The notes beneath the pieces were generated by a model that did not search any database, was not told the DNA's origin, and saw only the letters and a list, made by a program, of their open reading frames with translations. Shown piece after piece: positions 34,945 through 45,640 of a stretch of 64,000 bases of DNA (position 1 is its first letter; every line of letters begins with the position of its first letter). This DNA comes from Bacteroidaceae bacterium (GTDB taxonomy: Bacteria; Bacteroidota; Bacteroidia; Bacteroidales; Bacteroidaceae). The stretch is taken from assembly GCA_017651315.1 (NCBI GenBank), contig JAGCDE010000031.1, forward strand, positions 1 to 64,000, given 5' to 3'. The position numbers and the translations under genes are program-made.

Positions 34945-35922
34945 CTATTCGTTCAGCGGGATATCGTCAGTTCCCGCCCAGTCCTCCTCGACATCAAGAC
35001 CTTGGAAAGCCAGTGTGGTGTATTCCATTATCCCCCCTTCAAAATATTCCCCTGTACAGCATGTTATACGGTTACGGGTTACCGGGACATTCTCTATCAC
35101 CCTGCTCTTGACTGTATTTCCTGACACATCCAATGCCTCGATGGTCATTTTCAGCATTGAAGGCTGTCTCTGTCCATCCTTATCCTCGAATCTGGGGATG
35201 GTATATACCTCATACCTCTTCTGCCCCGTACTGATGGCAATGGTCTCAGTCTGGTTACTCTTTACGGTACCCTCACCTGTAAACGGATTAACCGCGGCAC
35301 TTCCACCGTAATACTTGAACCTCATTTCCGCCACCCCCTCCGGTACGGATTCATCCGTCAGGACAAGCCGGAACATAGCTGTTACACGTTCCAGGCTGAC
35401 TTCCACGACTCCTGTCTGGGATGTAACCTCGACCTCGGAGCTCCAGCAGAACACATCGGTTGTCTTTAGTCCCGCGGTATTGTTGAATGTAATACTGTTC
35501 GGGTCAGTCATGGTCGGATTCTTGTCTCCACTGTGTGCGATGACTACAATACGGTGCATTCCGACAGTAAGTTCAGTCGATACCGTCCCGAACGACTCTT
35601 CACCCGCCTCCTGGTTAATCTGGATTTTCTCCACCTTGTCGCCGGTATCCGTGTAGATTGCGAAGTTCAACCTGGAACATATCTCGCCTACGTTGACTTT
35701 AGCCCTTGTCAATGTCCCTGCGAAATCGGCCTGACTGACCGATCCCACACTGATGGTAAGCGGGACCTTTCCGTCATCGGGCTTGAAGGGTTGGTGACTA
35801 CGGTCGCTGCAGGAAAGCATGGTCAGCGGCAATGCAAGCATTGCGGATAATACTGAAAAACTGATGAACCGTGCGGCCCTCTTCAGGGTTGAAGGCCAAG
35901 ACCCTTTCTGGTACTTTTCCAT
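34945..35922 (-). CDS. Mfa2/FimB-like fimbrillin-family lipoprotein
   Basis: 325 aa. A basic N-terminus and hydrophobic core end in the lipobox LTMLSC (Cys ~38). The body is beta-rich with the pattern of Bacteroidales fimbrial anchor or fimbrillin proteins (LNFAIYTDTGDKVEKI, TVGMHRIVVIAHSGD, LERVTAMFRLVL, CCTGEYFEGG). Such proteins anchor or cap surface pili. No fimbrial major subunit gene is adjacent, so it is an orphan. Other lipoprotein families with this two-domain fold cannot be excluded. Confidence 0.65.
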   Translation of the reverse strand: MEKYQKGSWPSTLKRAARFISFSVLSAMLALPLTMLSCSDRSHQPFKPDDGKVPLTISVGSVSQADFAGTLTRAKVNVGEICSRLNFAIYTDTGDKVEKIQINQEAGEESFGTVSTELTVGMHRIVVIAHSGDKNPTMTDPNSITFNNTAGLKTTDVFCWSSEVEVTSQTGVVEVSLERVTAMFRLVLTDESVPEGVAEMRFKYYGGSAAVNPFTGEGTVKSNQTETIAISTGQKRYEVYTIPRFEDKDGQRQPSMLKMTIEALDVSGNTVKSRVIENVPVTRNRITCCTGEYFEGGIMEYTTLAFQGLDVEEDWAGTDDIPLNE

Positions 35923-35950
35923 AGTAAATAATTAATTAGGTTGATATTAG

Positions 35951-35987
35951 AAAAAACATAACGGAGAACCACACGTCCCCCGTTATG
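35951..35987 (-). terminator. intrinsic terminator downstream of the GH43 gene
   Basis: On the minus strand, CATAACGG...CCGTTATG arms (complement of 35980-35987 and 35957-35964) are followed by a T run (complement of AAAAAA at 35951-35956). About 80 bp after the GH43 stop. Confidence 0.75.
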
Positions 35988-36064
35988 AATTTACTGTGTC
36001 AGTCAAATGCACCGCAAGTTTAGCGGTATTTTCCTATTTCTGCAACTGTTTCAGGAAAAAACAA

Positions 36065-37516
36065 TCAATATTGACGGAAATTCCACTTGCAGTTAACATC
36101 GTTGAAGTCGAACTTGCCGAGTGATGCGTTCGAGTCACCGACTGAGATAAGGCAAACCTTCTCATTGGTGCCGGGAACTGCCTTGGGGCAGATACGGTAT
36201 GTACCGTCGATAAGCTGATCAATGCTCCAGAGCTGCTCAGGTGCACCTGTGAACTCAGGAACTGTGGTGAGCTCCTTGCCGGCAGTCGCAGCCAGGGCAC
36301 GGTTGGTTCCAGCAATGACAATCTTGTAGTACGGAGTACCCAGAGTACCCTCATCCATAGCTACAAGCTCCCACTTCTGGTTGGGGCGGAACTGATAGTC
36401 AATAACGCGGACATCAATGTTACCCTTAGGCCAGTTGCCGATAACGTCCTCCAGCTTCTGGAAAGGAACAACAGTGTTGGGCTGGTTTCCGCCACCACCG
36501 CCGAATCCCATTCCACGGCCGCCGCCAAGACGCACGTACTCGGTAGCTATCTCAAGAGCATAACCTCTACGCTCTGACTCAATCTCATAAACACCAGGCT
36601 TTACGTTGTAACCAGCCTCAGGCCAGCCGTTACGCCAAACGATAGGCAGGATAGCCAATGTGCTGCGACCACTCTGATAGTAGTCTGCCTCCCAGTGGAA
36701 TGACATCTTCTGAACACCCTCTTCAATGATGTAGCGGCCGAAGTGACCTGCGCCGGTGTAACCGTCACGGGCACCGATGACCATCTTACCACCACCCTCA
36801 ATCATATCACGGCCGACATTGTCAATGAACGGACCTGTGGGGCTCTTTGAACGGCCGCAAACAATGTTGTAAGTTGAGTTAACGCCATCGCAGCATGTTC
36901 CATGAGTACCCAGCAGATAGTACCAGCCATCCTCATAGATCATGGTTGTAGCCTCGCAGTCAACAGCGATGTTGATATCCTCTGCCAGAGTATCAAGACG
37001 GGCACCTGTTGCAGGATCAAGCTCAGTCATGCGAATGAATCCGAAATATGTGCCGAAGGTTACGAACAGACGTCCTTCAGGAGTCATGATAAGACCAGCG
37101 TCAATGGCATCGGCATCCTCATCAACAAGTGAATGTGCAACTTCAATCTGCTCTGTCCATTCATAGTCAGGAGAGTTGGGATCAAGAGTCTTGTTGAACA
37201 TGGTACGGATTGTACCTGCATGGCCACCTCCCAGACCACCGCCTGTAGAGCTGTGTGCGCAAAGATAACGGTCACCTATCTTTATCATATCAGGGGCAGC
37301 ACCTACCTGAATACGTGCACCGCCTGTGCCTGACCAAACCCAACCATCACTTGAAACCAGCGGTGAACCGCCTGTACCCCAAGTGTAGTATTTACCGTCA
37401 CACTCCATGATTGTGGCAGGATCGTGAATGAAAGGAGCACCGATCTGAGCCATTACAGTTTCAGACATTGAGACTGAAACGAGGGCTACCAAGCCCATCT
37501 GAAATATCTTTTTCAT
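36065..37516 (-). CDS. GH43 family glycosidase with C-terminal lectin-like domain
   Basis: 483 aa with a signal peptide (MKKIFQMGLVALVSVSMSET). A five-bladed propeller signature opens with HDPATIMECDGKYYTWGTG; the base Asp is in HDP, the pKa-modulating Asp in DAIDAGLIM and the acid Glu in DCEATTMIY. The C-terminal ~150 residues (QKWELV, EQLWSID, CKWNFRQY) look like a ricin-type beta-trefoil. An arabinofuranosidase, arabinanase or xylosidase on arabinoxylan is likely, given the nearby esterases and xylanase. It starts 16 nt after the upstream lipoprotein gene, in one operon. A Gly-rich insert (RGMGFGGGGGN) sits between the domains. Confidence 0.85.
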   Translation of the reverse strand: MKKIFQMGLVALVSVSMSETVMAQIGAPFIHDPATIMECDGKYYTWGTGGSPLVSSDGWVWSGTGGARIQVGAAPDMIKIGDRYLCAHSSTGGGLGGGHAGTIRTMFNKTLDPNSPDYEWTEQIEVAHSLVDEDADAIDAGLIMTPEGRLFVTFGTYFGFIRMTELDPATGARLDTLAEDINIAVDCEATTMIYEDGWYYLLGTHGTCCDGVNSTYNIVCGRSKSPTGPFIDNVGRDMIEGGGKMVIGARDGYTGAGHFGRYIIEEGVQKMSFHWEADYYQSGRSTLAILPIVWRNGWPEAGYNVKPGVYEIESERRGYALEIATEYVRLGGGRGMGFGGGGGNQPNTVVPFQKLEDVIGNWPKGNIDVRVIDYQFRPNQKWELVAMDEGTLGTPYYKIVIAGTNRALAATAGKELTTVPEFTGAPEQLWSIDQLIDGTYRICPKAVPGTNEKVCLISVGDSNASLGKFDFNDVNCKWNFRQY

Positions 37517-37532
37517 AATCTGATCCTATTAA

Positions 37533-38561
37533 TTAGTTGTTAGTGATGGTGATGTTCTTAACTATAGAGCCGTCCTCATTGTAGAAACGCATGCACATAT
37601 CGCTCATACCAGGACCGTTGATAACAGCGGCACGTACCAGGTTCTTACCCTTCTTGAGGGTGATGCGCTTTGACATACCGTCATCAGCAACCATACGGCG
37701 GTCAGCCTGAAGTGTCAGGACCTTTTCACCGTTAACCCACCATATTGAAGCGGCGTTTGATCCGGCAGCAAGACGTACGACCATATCCTGCTCACAGTTG
37801 ATCACTGTGAAAGCATTGAAGATAAGACCATAACGCTTCTGACCGTTAGTAAGACCAGTTGCAAAACGGATCAGTTTGATGTTGAACAGCTTACTGTCAA
37901 CAGAGTGCCATGTAAGGGTATCCTTTACAGTTGCAGGAGCTGCTGCTGCGGGAGCACCGCCACCCATCATGCCGCCGCCAAAGCCACCGAATCCGCCCAT
38001 GGGAGCACCACCCTGAGGAGCACCACCCTGAGGACGAGCCTGACCACCCTGGGGAGCACCCTGCGGGCGAGCCTGACCTGCACCTGGGGCACCAGCACCG
38101 GGAGCGCCCTGAGGACGTGCCTGGCCTGCACCGGGAGCACCCTGTGGAGCACCGCCACCGAATCCGCCACCGAATCCGCCACGGCCGCTTGCACGAGGAG
38201 CTTCAGTCTCTACTATTACCTGGTCACCGGTCTTGGGTAGAGACTTGATATCTGCTGTGAACTGACCCTTGAAATACTCCTTGGTCAACTCAGCCAGAAT
38301 ATAACTGTCTGTAAATACCGTGTTGCTACCGTTAGGCTTGTTGATAGGCTCAATGATAGTCCAACGACGGATAAATCCCTTTTCATCGGGCTTAGCCGGA
38401 GCGGCATCTGCCTTAATCTCTGTAAAATACTGGTCGAACGCAACGTTCCTGTTGGCATAACGCTGCGAATCGATCTTTGAACTGGAACCGGTGCCGGAAC
38501 TGCAACCAACCAGGAAGGCTGCCATTCCCACCGCCAGGATTAATTTGAATTGTCTGTTCAT
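37533..38561 (-). CDS. lipoprotein with Gly/Pro/Gln-rich central repeats
   Basis: 342 aa from ATG 38561 (a TTG four codons upstream is the longer alternative). Signal peptide with lipobox FLVGC. Residues ~40-130 (KGFIRRWTIIEPINKPN) form one folded part. A low-complexity region (~135-205) repeats APGAGQARPQG and GGAPQGGA units. The C-terminal ~130 residues, with IWWVNGEKVLTL and LKKGKNLVRAAV, resemble the jelly-roll add-on of Bacteroidales esterases and glycosidases. No catalytic motif recognised. It is probably a surface or periplasmic carbohydrate-binding accessory, co-transcribed with GH43. Confidence 0.65.
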   Translation of the reverse strand: MNRQFKLILAVGMAAFLVGCSSGTGSSSKIDSQRYANRNVAFDQYFTEIKADAAPAKPDEKGFIRRWTIIEPINKPNGSNTVFTDSYILAELTKEYFKGQFTADIKSLPKTGDQVIVETEAPRASGRGGFGGGFGGGAPQGAPGAGQARPQGAPGAGAPGAGQARPQGAPQGGQARPQGGAPQGGAPMGGFGGFGGGMMGGGAPAAAAPATVKDTLTWHSVDSKLFNIKLIRFATGLTNGQKRYGLIFNAFTVINCEQDMVVRLAAGSNAASIWWVNGEKVLTLQADRRMVADDGMSKRITLKKGKNLVRAAVINGPGMSDMCMRFYNEDGSIVKNITITNN

Positions 38562-38670
38562 AATAGAACTCAAAAGTTGGTTTATAAATAAAGTTTGAAT
38601 TGTTTTGACATTTGACCCGCTAATTTACAACATTAAAACGATTTTTAAGTATATTAATGTCAAAAAACAA

Positions 38671-38701
38671 CCTTGGCCGGTCAATAAATTGCCGGCCAAG
38701 G
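38671..38701 (-). terminator. intrinsic terminator of the first CE1-type esterase gene
   Basis: CCTTGGCCGG (38671-38680) and CCGGCCAAGG (38692-38701) form a perfect stem extended by CAAT/ATTG in the loop. On the minus strand it is followed by TTGTTTTTTG. 22 bp after the stop of the 38724 gene. Confidence 0.88.
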
Positions 38702-38723
38702 TAAAAGGAAGTCTGCTAAAGGA

Positions 38724-40040
<1,317 letters not shown>

Positions 40041-40089
40041 TTAATTATAGGTTAATGTTATATTTATGTGTACTTGAATTGTTTTCAGA

Positions 40090-40122
40090 CCGTACAGGAG
40101 AGGATTGCCCCTCTCCTGAACG
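40090..40122 (-). terminator. stem-loop after the second CE1-type esterase gene
   Basis: CCGTACAGGAGAGG and CCTCTCCTGAACGG pair around a short loop just past the stop of the 40131 gene. The T tract on the minus strand is poor. Confidence 0.6.
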
Positions 40123-40130
40123 GAACAGGT

Positions 40131-41420
40131 TTATTTGAAAATAAGCTGAGCGAACTGATAAAGGCTGCGACGCCATGTGTGCCACTCGTGTGCAGTACCC
40201 TCGGAGATGTAACCGGTAGCGTTAATTCCAATCTTCTTGAGGTTCTCGGCAGCCTCCATGACTCCCATGTTCTCCTTGCTGCCGCAGCTCATGAAGAGGA
40301 CCTTGTTGGTCTTGGCATAACCCTCGGCATTCTCAATATCCTGGGCACTTATGGTGCCGCCGCTGAACATGCCTACGTATGCGAATGTTGTAGGATTGGC
40401 AAGAGTGACTGAACGTGTGGTCATACCGCCCATGGACAGGCCGGCCATGGCACGATGCTGAGGATCCGCAATAACGCGATAGTTCTTCTCAACCATCGGG
40501 ATGATATCCTTGATCAGCACATCCTGGAATGCGCCACCCATCATGAAACCGCCGCCAAAGCCGCCCATACGACGCTGACCGCCCTGACCCTGAGGAGCCT
40601 GGCCGCCCTGTGGACGCTGACCCTGCGGAGCCTGGCCCGCCTGGGGAGCACCCTGTGTGAGAGGACGCTGGCCTCCTGCGGCACCCCCGACGGGAGCTGC
40701 GTTCTGCTGACCTGCGGGACGTGCAGCGTCAAGACAGTCAATCACCACGATGAAGGGAACAGCCTTTCCATCGGCAATCAGGTTATCCATGACCTGACCT
40801 GTATGACCCTGTTCTGCCCAACCGTGTTCGTTCTCACCCATTCCGTGCATCAGATAGAGGACCGGGAACTTCTTGGTGGTGTTGGTGTAGTATTCATGAG
40901 GGAAATAGATGTAGCAATGACGCATGGCCTCTGTCACGGTTGACCAGTAGAACACCTCGTTCATGCTTCCCTGGGGTACATTCTTCACCTTCCAGAAGTC
41001 CTGGTCACCCGACGGGACCTCGATTCCGCTTCCCCAGCGGCTTGCGCCATAATAGTACAGGCTTCCGGGATCGGGCACGCTGGCACCGTCGATATTGAGC
41101 TGATAGTAGTGGAATCCCTCATCCTGGGGAGCCGATGTACCGGTCCAGACACCACGCTCGTCCTTGGTCATGGAATAAATGGTGCCGGAAATGTCAAGAC
41201 CTACCGAAGTGGCGTTAGGTGCCGATATCTGGGCACGGACCATACGCTGTGAATTGACCATGGGATACTGGTGTCCGCTCTGATTGTTGGGTGCGGGCTT
41301 GAAATCCTCGACAACGTTCTCGGTTACCGAAGGTACGGTGGGGTTTCCACGGCCGCCACCGAACTGGGCTGACGCTGACAATGTTGCAAGCGCCATGAGT
41401 GAAAGGATAATCTTCTTCAT
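40131..41420 (-). CDS. CE1-type (feruloyl/acetyl) esterase paralogue
   Basis: 429 aa; signal peptide MKKIILSLMALATLSASA. Same architecture as the neighbouring esterase: N-terminal E-set domain, hydrolase with VLYLMHGMGENEHGW, nucleophile [11 protein letters not shown], and C-terminal [15 protein letters not shown]. The interrupting low-complexity stretch here is shorter and reads GQAPQGQRPQGG. The pair probably arose by duplication and may differ in leaving group or side-chain preference. The upstream region has a -7 box at 41511-41518. Confidence 0.85.
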   Translation of the reverse strand: MKKIILSLMALATLSASAQFGGGRGNPTVPSVTENVVEDFKPAPNNQSGHQYPMVNSQRMVRAQISAPNATSVGLDISGTIYSMTKDERGVWTGTSAPQDEGFHYYQLNIDGASVPDPGSLYYYGASRWGSGIEVPSGDQDFWKVKNVPQGSMNEVFYWSTVTEAMRHCYIYFPHEYYTNTTKKFPVLYLMHGMGENEHGWAEQGHTGQVMDNLIADGKAVPFIVVIDCLDAARPAGQQNAAPVGGAAGGQRPLTQGAPQAGQAPQGQRPQGGQAPQGQGGQRRMGGFGGGFMMGGAFQDVLIKDIIPMVEKNYRVIADPQHRAMAGLSMGGMTTRSVTLANPTTFAYVGMFSGGTISAQDIENAEGYAKTNKVLFMSCGSKENMGVMEAAENLKKIGINATGYISEGTAHEWHTWRRSLYQFAQLIFK

Positions 41421-41510
41421 TTCTTATTCAGTTGATTTGGTTATAATCATATTGGAATTAGAATATGTTTTAATTTGTCTCCAAAATTTCCTATAGTCAT
41501 CTTCATGAAA

Positions 41511-41544
41511 CAAATTTAAACAGATTCTTATACCGAATGGCAAA
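41511..41544 (-). promoter_or_regulatory. Bacteroidota-type promoter of the 40131 esterase
   Basis: Minus strand TTTG (complement of 41541-41544), 22-nt spacer, TAAATTTG (complement of 41511-41518). Predicted leader about 85 nt. The spacer and the downstream TTTCATGAAGATG segment are nearly repeated upstream of the GH3 gene. Confidence 0.6.
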
Positions 41545-41600
41545 TATAGGATAAAAAAGAAATAAAAACAATCCGAGACAGAGTTTTGAATAATCAATTT

Positions 41601-42638
41601 TTACTTTCCGCACTCTTCCAGAAGGTCATCGAGCGATTTGCGGTCGGCAGGATAGAACTTCACGACAGGGGCGACCGTCATCCTGGCACTCTTGCCCAAC
41701 CTTCCTTCAAGGCTCTTGAACTCAGTGTATTGAGACAAATAGCGCTCCTTGTCAGGCTCACTCAGAGGCATATCCATACCGGCCTCCCTCATCATGAAAC
41801 GGCTTTTGGCGGCCACCGACAGTTCCACGTAAAGCTGCACATAACAGATGACATCGAAAAACACCTCGGGGGGAAAGTTATCCTTGACCGACATGAGGAA
41901 CCTGCCGGTTTTCGTATCGCCGAGCTGACCATCCTTTATCGACATGAGCAGGCTGACCTGTTTGTCCAGGCCACGGTCAAGCCACCGGTGAATCATGTCA
42001 CCGTCATACTGATATATCCAGATGAGAAGCAGCGCCAACGCGCCGAACACTGTCACGAACTGTATGATAGGATTCGCATGGAAACTGTTATGGAGGATAT
42101 GAAGTGCCGGAGAGACTATCAGAAGGAATGCCGCCATGACCTTGTCACCCGTCTTTACCGCCAGTCCGGACCTGATTCTCTCGGACAATCTCACGCCGAA
42201 CATCAAGCCTACCGAAATGATGGCGCTGCAGCCCATGTGGACAAGCGCCACCTCCAGGCCCCGGAACAGCACCGTCCCGATTCCCAACGATTCACCCAAA
42301 ATAAGGTAGAACAGATTCTCCAGGATAGAGAAACCGCCACCCACGGCAGCTCCGCAGATCACGCTGTCAATGAAGAACACCGTCTTCTTCCGGCTCGCGA
42401 GGAATAAAAGGGGTATTGCCTTGACCGCCTCTTCCAACAGAGGATTCACGTAATCCGAGACACTGTCGGGCAATATCCTTCCCGTAATTGTGAACAGACC
42501 GAAACAGACAAGCGCGGCAGCTATACCGCACAAGACAAGCAGGAGCAGGTTCTTCACGCTTACAAGCGAGAAGCTGTCCAGCCGATACACCACAAAAATG
42601 TATATGGCAACAGGCAACAGGGCGGCTACTACAGACAT
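41601..42638 (-). CDS. PrsW-like intramembrane protease family protein
   Basis: 345 aa with about eight hydrophobic segments in the first ~230 residues. The PrsW motifs are visible: EEAVKAIPLLFL (EExxK), FSILENLFYLI (ExxN-type) and VHMGCSAII (H). The C-terminal ~110 residues are soluble. PrsW cleaves anti-sigma factors in Bacillus; the substrate here is unknown. Its start overlaps the stop of the metallopeptidase/propeller gene by 1 nt, so it is the last gene of a three-gene operon. Confidence 0.8.
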   Translation of the reverse strand: MSVVAALLPVAIYIFVVYRLDSFSLVSVKNLLLLVLCGIAAALVCFGLFTITGRILPDSVSDYVNPLLEEAVKAIPLLFLASRKKTVFFIDSVICGAAVGGGFSILENLFYLILGESLGIGTVLFRGLEVALVHMGCSAIISVGLMFGVRLSERIRSGLAVKTGDKVMAAFLLIVSPALHILHNSFHANPIIQFVTVFGALALLLIWIYQYDGDMIHRWLDRGLDKQVSLLMSIKDGQLGDTKTGRFLMSVKDNFPPEVFFDVICYVQLYVELSVAAKSRFMMREAGMDMPLSEPDKERYLSQYTEFKSLEGRLGKSARMTVAPVVKFYPADRKSLDDLLEECGK

Positions 42639-45600
42639 TACAGCAGTTTTAAGGAAACCATAAGCTCATTCCCACTGCGCCCGCCATGCAGGAAACCGTC
42701 CGGTGCGAAAAGATGACCGTATCCGACAGAAAGCGTGGTCTTGAGATAGTTCAGGAACACCAGTTCAGTGGTCAACTGTACACCGGCACTGTAAAACAGA
42801 TCCTGCCTGTTCCCGGGATTCCAGGTGGAGAGAGTCGTACCGAAAAGAGAGCATTGAGTCCAGGTGGGATAGAAGAACAACGCTCCGAAATTATTCAGCC
42901 TGAGCGGTTTCAGGTTAAGTTCAGCGGTTGCTTTCGCGAACGAATGTGCAGGTATGGCATCAATGTCGATACCCGGCATGGCATTCACCGTCCTGTACTG
43001 GAAAGAATTCCTGTAATCCAGGCGGTTGTTCCTGAAGCCACCGAAATATGAGTTGCCGAAAGTGGACTCAGCATCACCGAAAGAGTGGCCCGCAGCCGTG
43101 CGCAACCAGAGGGATGTATTCCTTATGACAGGAAGAAGCACTCCGAAATCGGCCGTCCCTTCAACCGACGGATAGAATTTGCCGCCGGCCAGATATCCGT
43201 ATCCCTGCAAACCCATCGAACAACCCTGCTCCTTCATTACGGAGCCCAGTGAACCTCTCAGTTTTGAGAACTTTCCATAAACCGATACTGTCTGCATTGA
43301 TTTCACCCCCTCGTCAACATCTATCTCCTGATACAGAGGCAGTACATCCATATCGCCATAAGTACCTACAGAAAAGCCCCATGAACGATCATAAGGAAGG
43401 ACCATCGAGTTGATATGGTCATAAGCAAGAGTTGCCATGTACCCTTTCCGGCTTGTACGCACAGGTCCTGCCAGATCATAGAAATCCGTATGGTTCCACG
43501 CTGCGGTCAAAGTCCAGAAATAATACTTCCACTGAAGGTCCAGATGGAACTGGTTCTTAAGGTCGTTGCTGCTCCACGGCGATACTCCCACTCCCATCTT
43601 CAGGCTGCTCAAACCTACAGGGTCATTGAACATAAGCCTGTAGCCAAGCACGGGTGTGACATTGTTCCAGGCCTTCCTGTCCGTGAAACCGGTGATGTCA
43701 GGATATGCGCCTGCAAACTTCATCTCCTTGAAGACATTATAAGGCACGATACTGTCATAGACCTCACCGAATGCAATCTCACGAAGCGGAGTCTTGAGCA
43801 GTCCCACCGACTCCAGCTTCTCAGGATCCCTTTCATAAGCTTTCTGGCCGAAAAGGACAATGGCATTGGCATCCTTCACCACCTTGCGGTCAAGGGCGAC
43901 AGGTCTCATGCCGTCACGCTCGAACTCCAAGGCAATAAGCTTGCCGGGAGCAGTCTCAAGCGGAGCGAACAGTCCGATGTCAGTGTTGGTGAGCATCTCC
44001 ATTTCATGGGTTCCGATATTTACCTGCCACAGATTGGAGACACCTGTATAGTATGAACTGCCTATCAGATAACGGTCATCGAGCGAGAAACGGAACTGCC
44101 CCAGATTGGTATCGTCCCATGAGACCAGTTCTTCAGGCTTGAAAAGCGCCATAGCCAGATCTTCAGTCCGGAACAACAGCAGTTTATGCTCACCGTTATC
44201 GCCCTGGGTGGTAACTGACAACATCTTTCCGTCATGGCTGACGTCAATGTCAAACACGCTTACACCAAAAGGGAACGCATAGATAATCTCAGGATTCTCA
44301 ATATCCCTGTCATATCTTACAATGGATTGGGTACCGGCATTGGAGAAAAGGCCATACAGGCAGTCGGTGGCATTGTCATAGACAATATTGTTGACACGCT
44401 GGAACTTCAGTTTCTTTGTGACACGCTTTTTCTTGAGGTCATAGACAACCAGTCCCCTCATCTTGGAATTGTTGGAAGTATAAATCAACCTCTTTGAGTT
44501 TATGTCCAATGCCACAAAAGCCGGATTATACAGCTGGACGCCGTAGAAATCAACGACCTTTCTCTGCTTACGGGTCTTAAGGTCCAGTTCAGTAATATGG
44601 GCGAAACCGCCCGGGGCATTCATTGCGGCATACGCCTTACCGGTACCGGGATCATAGACAAACGGAGACACCGAGCCCAACGGTTCGTCTGTAAGGTTTT
44701 CGGTTTCAGTCAAAGGATATTCCCTGACGGCAGCGAGGTTCTCTTTCTGGTACTTGACCTCCTCTTCCCTCCAGTCATCCCAGACTTTTCTGAGAGGTAC
44801 ACCATATACATTCCTGAACTGGTTACCGAAATAGGTCTTGCTGTCAGCAGTCCTGTTGTAGAATCGGATCAGTTTATCATATCCGTATTCCGATGCTAAA
44901 TAATTAACGAACCTTGTTCCGTAAAGATAAGCGTTTGCACCTACCTGAAAATCCATGGTAGTGCCTTCAGTCTCAAGACCCACGACAGAGAACAGTTTGT
45001 CATCACCATCCACGATACTGCGGAAATACATCTCGTCATACCCGCCAAGCGCACGTCCCACTCCTCCGCCGAGCCATGTCTCCATGAAACAGGCAATGCC
45101 CTCATGATACCAACGAGGGGCATACCAGCGTGGAACGCTGAGATAACTCCATAGAGCCGATATGGGATGAGTGTTCTCTGTGCCTACCTTCATGCCGAAA
45201 AAACGGCGCCACCGGAGATCCTGTAAGTTGTACTTGTCACCCATCACGATATGAGTGTACTCATGACAGAACAGCTGACGGTACCGCTCACCTGACGGAC
45301 CTATGTAATAGGACATGGAAAGCGGAGCCATTCCTATCTGGATCATAGAATGGGGCAATGGAGTGGCACCTCCGTTACCGTCATCCTCCCAATCGGTAAA
45401 CAGCATCAACGGCGGCTCAGGCACAAACAGGGAATCCGTTGTCCATATTTGACGATGAAGCGCCTTTCCATTCTGGAACATACGCATCATGTGAGGAATA
45501 TACCGGGAGAGGTTCTTGTCAAAGAACACCATCCTGCCCTCATCAGTCCTGTACTGATAATAGGTCTGTCCCGCCGACACAGCAGGACAGCCCATCAATA

Positions 45601-45640
45601 CCGCCAGAGCGATAACACGTATGCTGACTATTTTTTTCAC
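42638..45640 (-). CDS. secreted metallopeptidase/TolB-like propeller/beta-barrel protein
   Basis: 1000 aa. Start GTG 45640 overlaps the upstream stop (GTGA); signal peptide KKIVSIRVIALAVLMGCPAVSA. Residues ~120-160 have the zinc motif HEYTH within LFCHEYTHIVMGD, as in MA-clan peptidases. The middle (~330-620) has TolB/WD40-like propeller blades (VYDPGTGKAYAAMNAP, LIYTSNNSKMRGLVVYDL). The C-terminal ~330 residues alternate hydrophobic and polar strands ending VSLKLL, like a surface-antigen-type outer-membrane barrel. A whole outer-membrane protease with a recognition propeller is the best reading; substrate unknown. Confidence 0.75.
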   Translation of the reverse strand: MKKIVSIRVIALAVLMGCPAVSAGQTYYQYRTDEGRMVFFDKNLSRYIPHMMRMFQNGKALHRQIWTTDSLFVPEPPLMLFTDWEDDGNGGATPLPHSMIQIGMAPLSMSYYIGPSGERYRQLFCHEYTHIVMGDKYNLQDLRWRRFFGMKVGTENTHPISALWSYLSVPRWYAPRWYHEGIACFMETWLGGGVGRALGGYDEMYFRSIVDGDDKLFSVVGLETEGTTMDFQVGANAYLYGTRFVNYLASEYGYDKLIRFYNRTADSKTYFGNQFRNVYGVPLRKVWDDWREEEVKYQKENLAAVREYPLTETENLTDEPLGSVSPFVYDPGTGKAYAAMNAPGGFAHITELDLKTRKQRKVVDFYGVQLYNPAFVALDINSKRLIYTSNNSKMRGLVVYDLKKKRVTKKLKFQRVNNIVYDNATDCLYGLFSNAGTQSIVRYDRDIENPEIIYAFPFGVSVFDIDVSHDGKMLSVTTQGDNGEHKLLLFRTEDLAMALFKPEELVSWDDTNLGQFRFSLDDRYLIGSSYYTGVSNLWQVNIGTHEMEMLTNTDIGLFAPLETAPGKLIALEFERDGMRPVALDRKVVKDANAIVLFGQKAYERDPEKLESVGLLKTPLREIAFGEVYDSIVPYNVFKEMKFAGAYPDITGFTDRKAWNNVTPVLGYRLMFNDPVGLSSLKMGVGVSPWSSNDLKNQFHLDLQWKYYFWTLTAAWNHTDFYDLAGPVRTSRKGYMATLAYDHINSMVLPYDRSWGFSVGTYGDMDVLPLYQEIDVDEGVKSMQTVSVYGKFSKLRGSLGSVMKEQGCSMGLQGYGYLAGGKFYPSVEGTADFGVLLPVIRNTSLWLRTAAGHSFGDAESTFGNSYFGGFRNNRLDYRNSFQYRTVNAMPGIDIDAIPAHSFAKATAELNLKPLRLNNFGALFFYPTWTQCSLFGTTLSTWNPGNRQDLFYSAGVQLTTELVFLNYLKTTLSVGYGHLFAPDGFLHGGRSGNELMVSLKLL

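Noticed and set aside
41586..42407. Plus-strand 273-aa frame opposite the PrsW-like gene
   Set aside because: No recognisable domain; the minus-strand frame has PrsW motifs and operon overlap.
43415..44056. Plus-strand 213-aa frame opposite the metallopeptidase/barrel gene
   Set aside because: Shadow frame without family signal.
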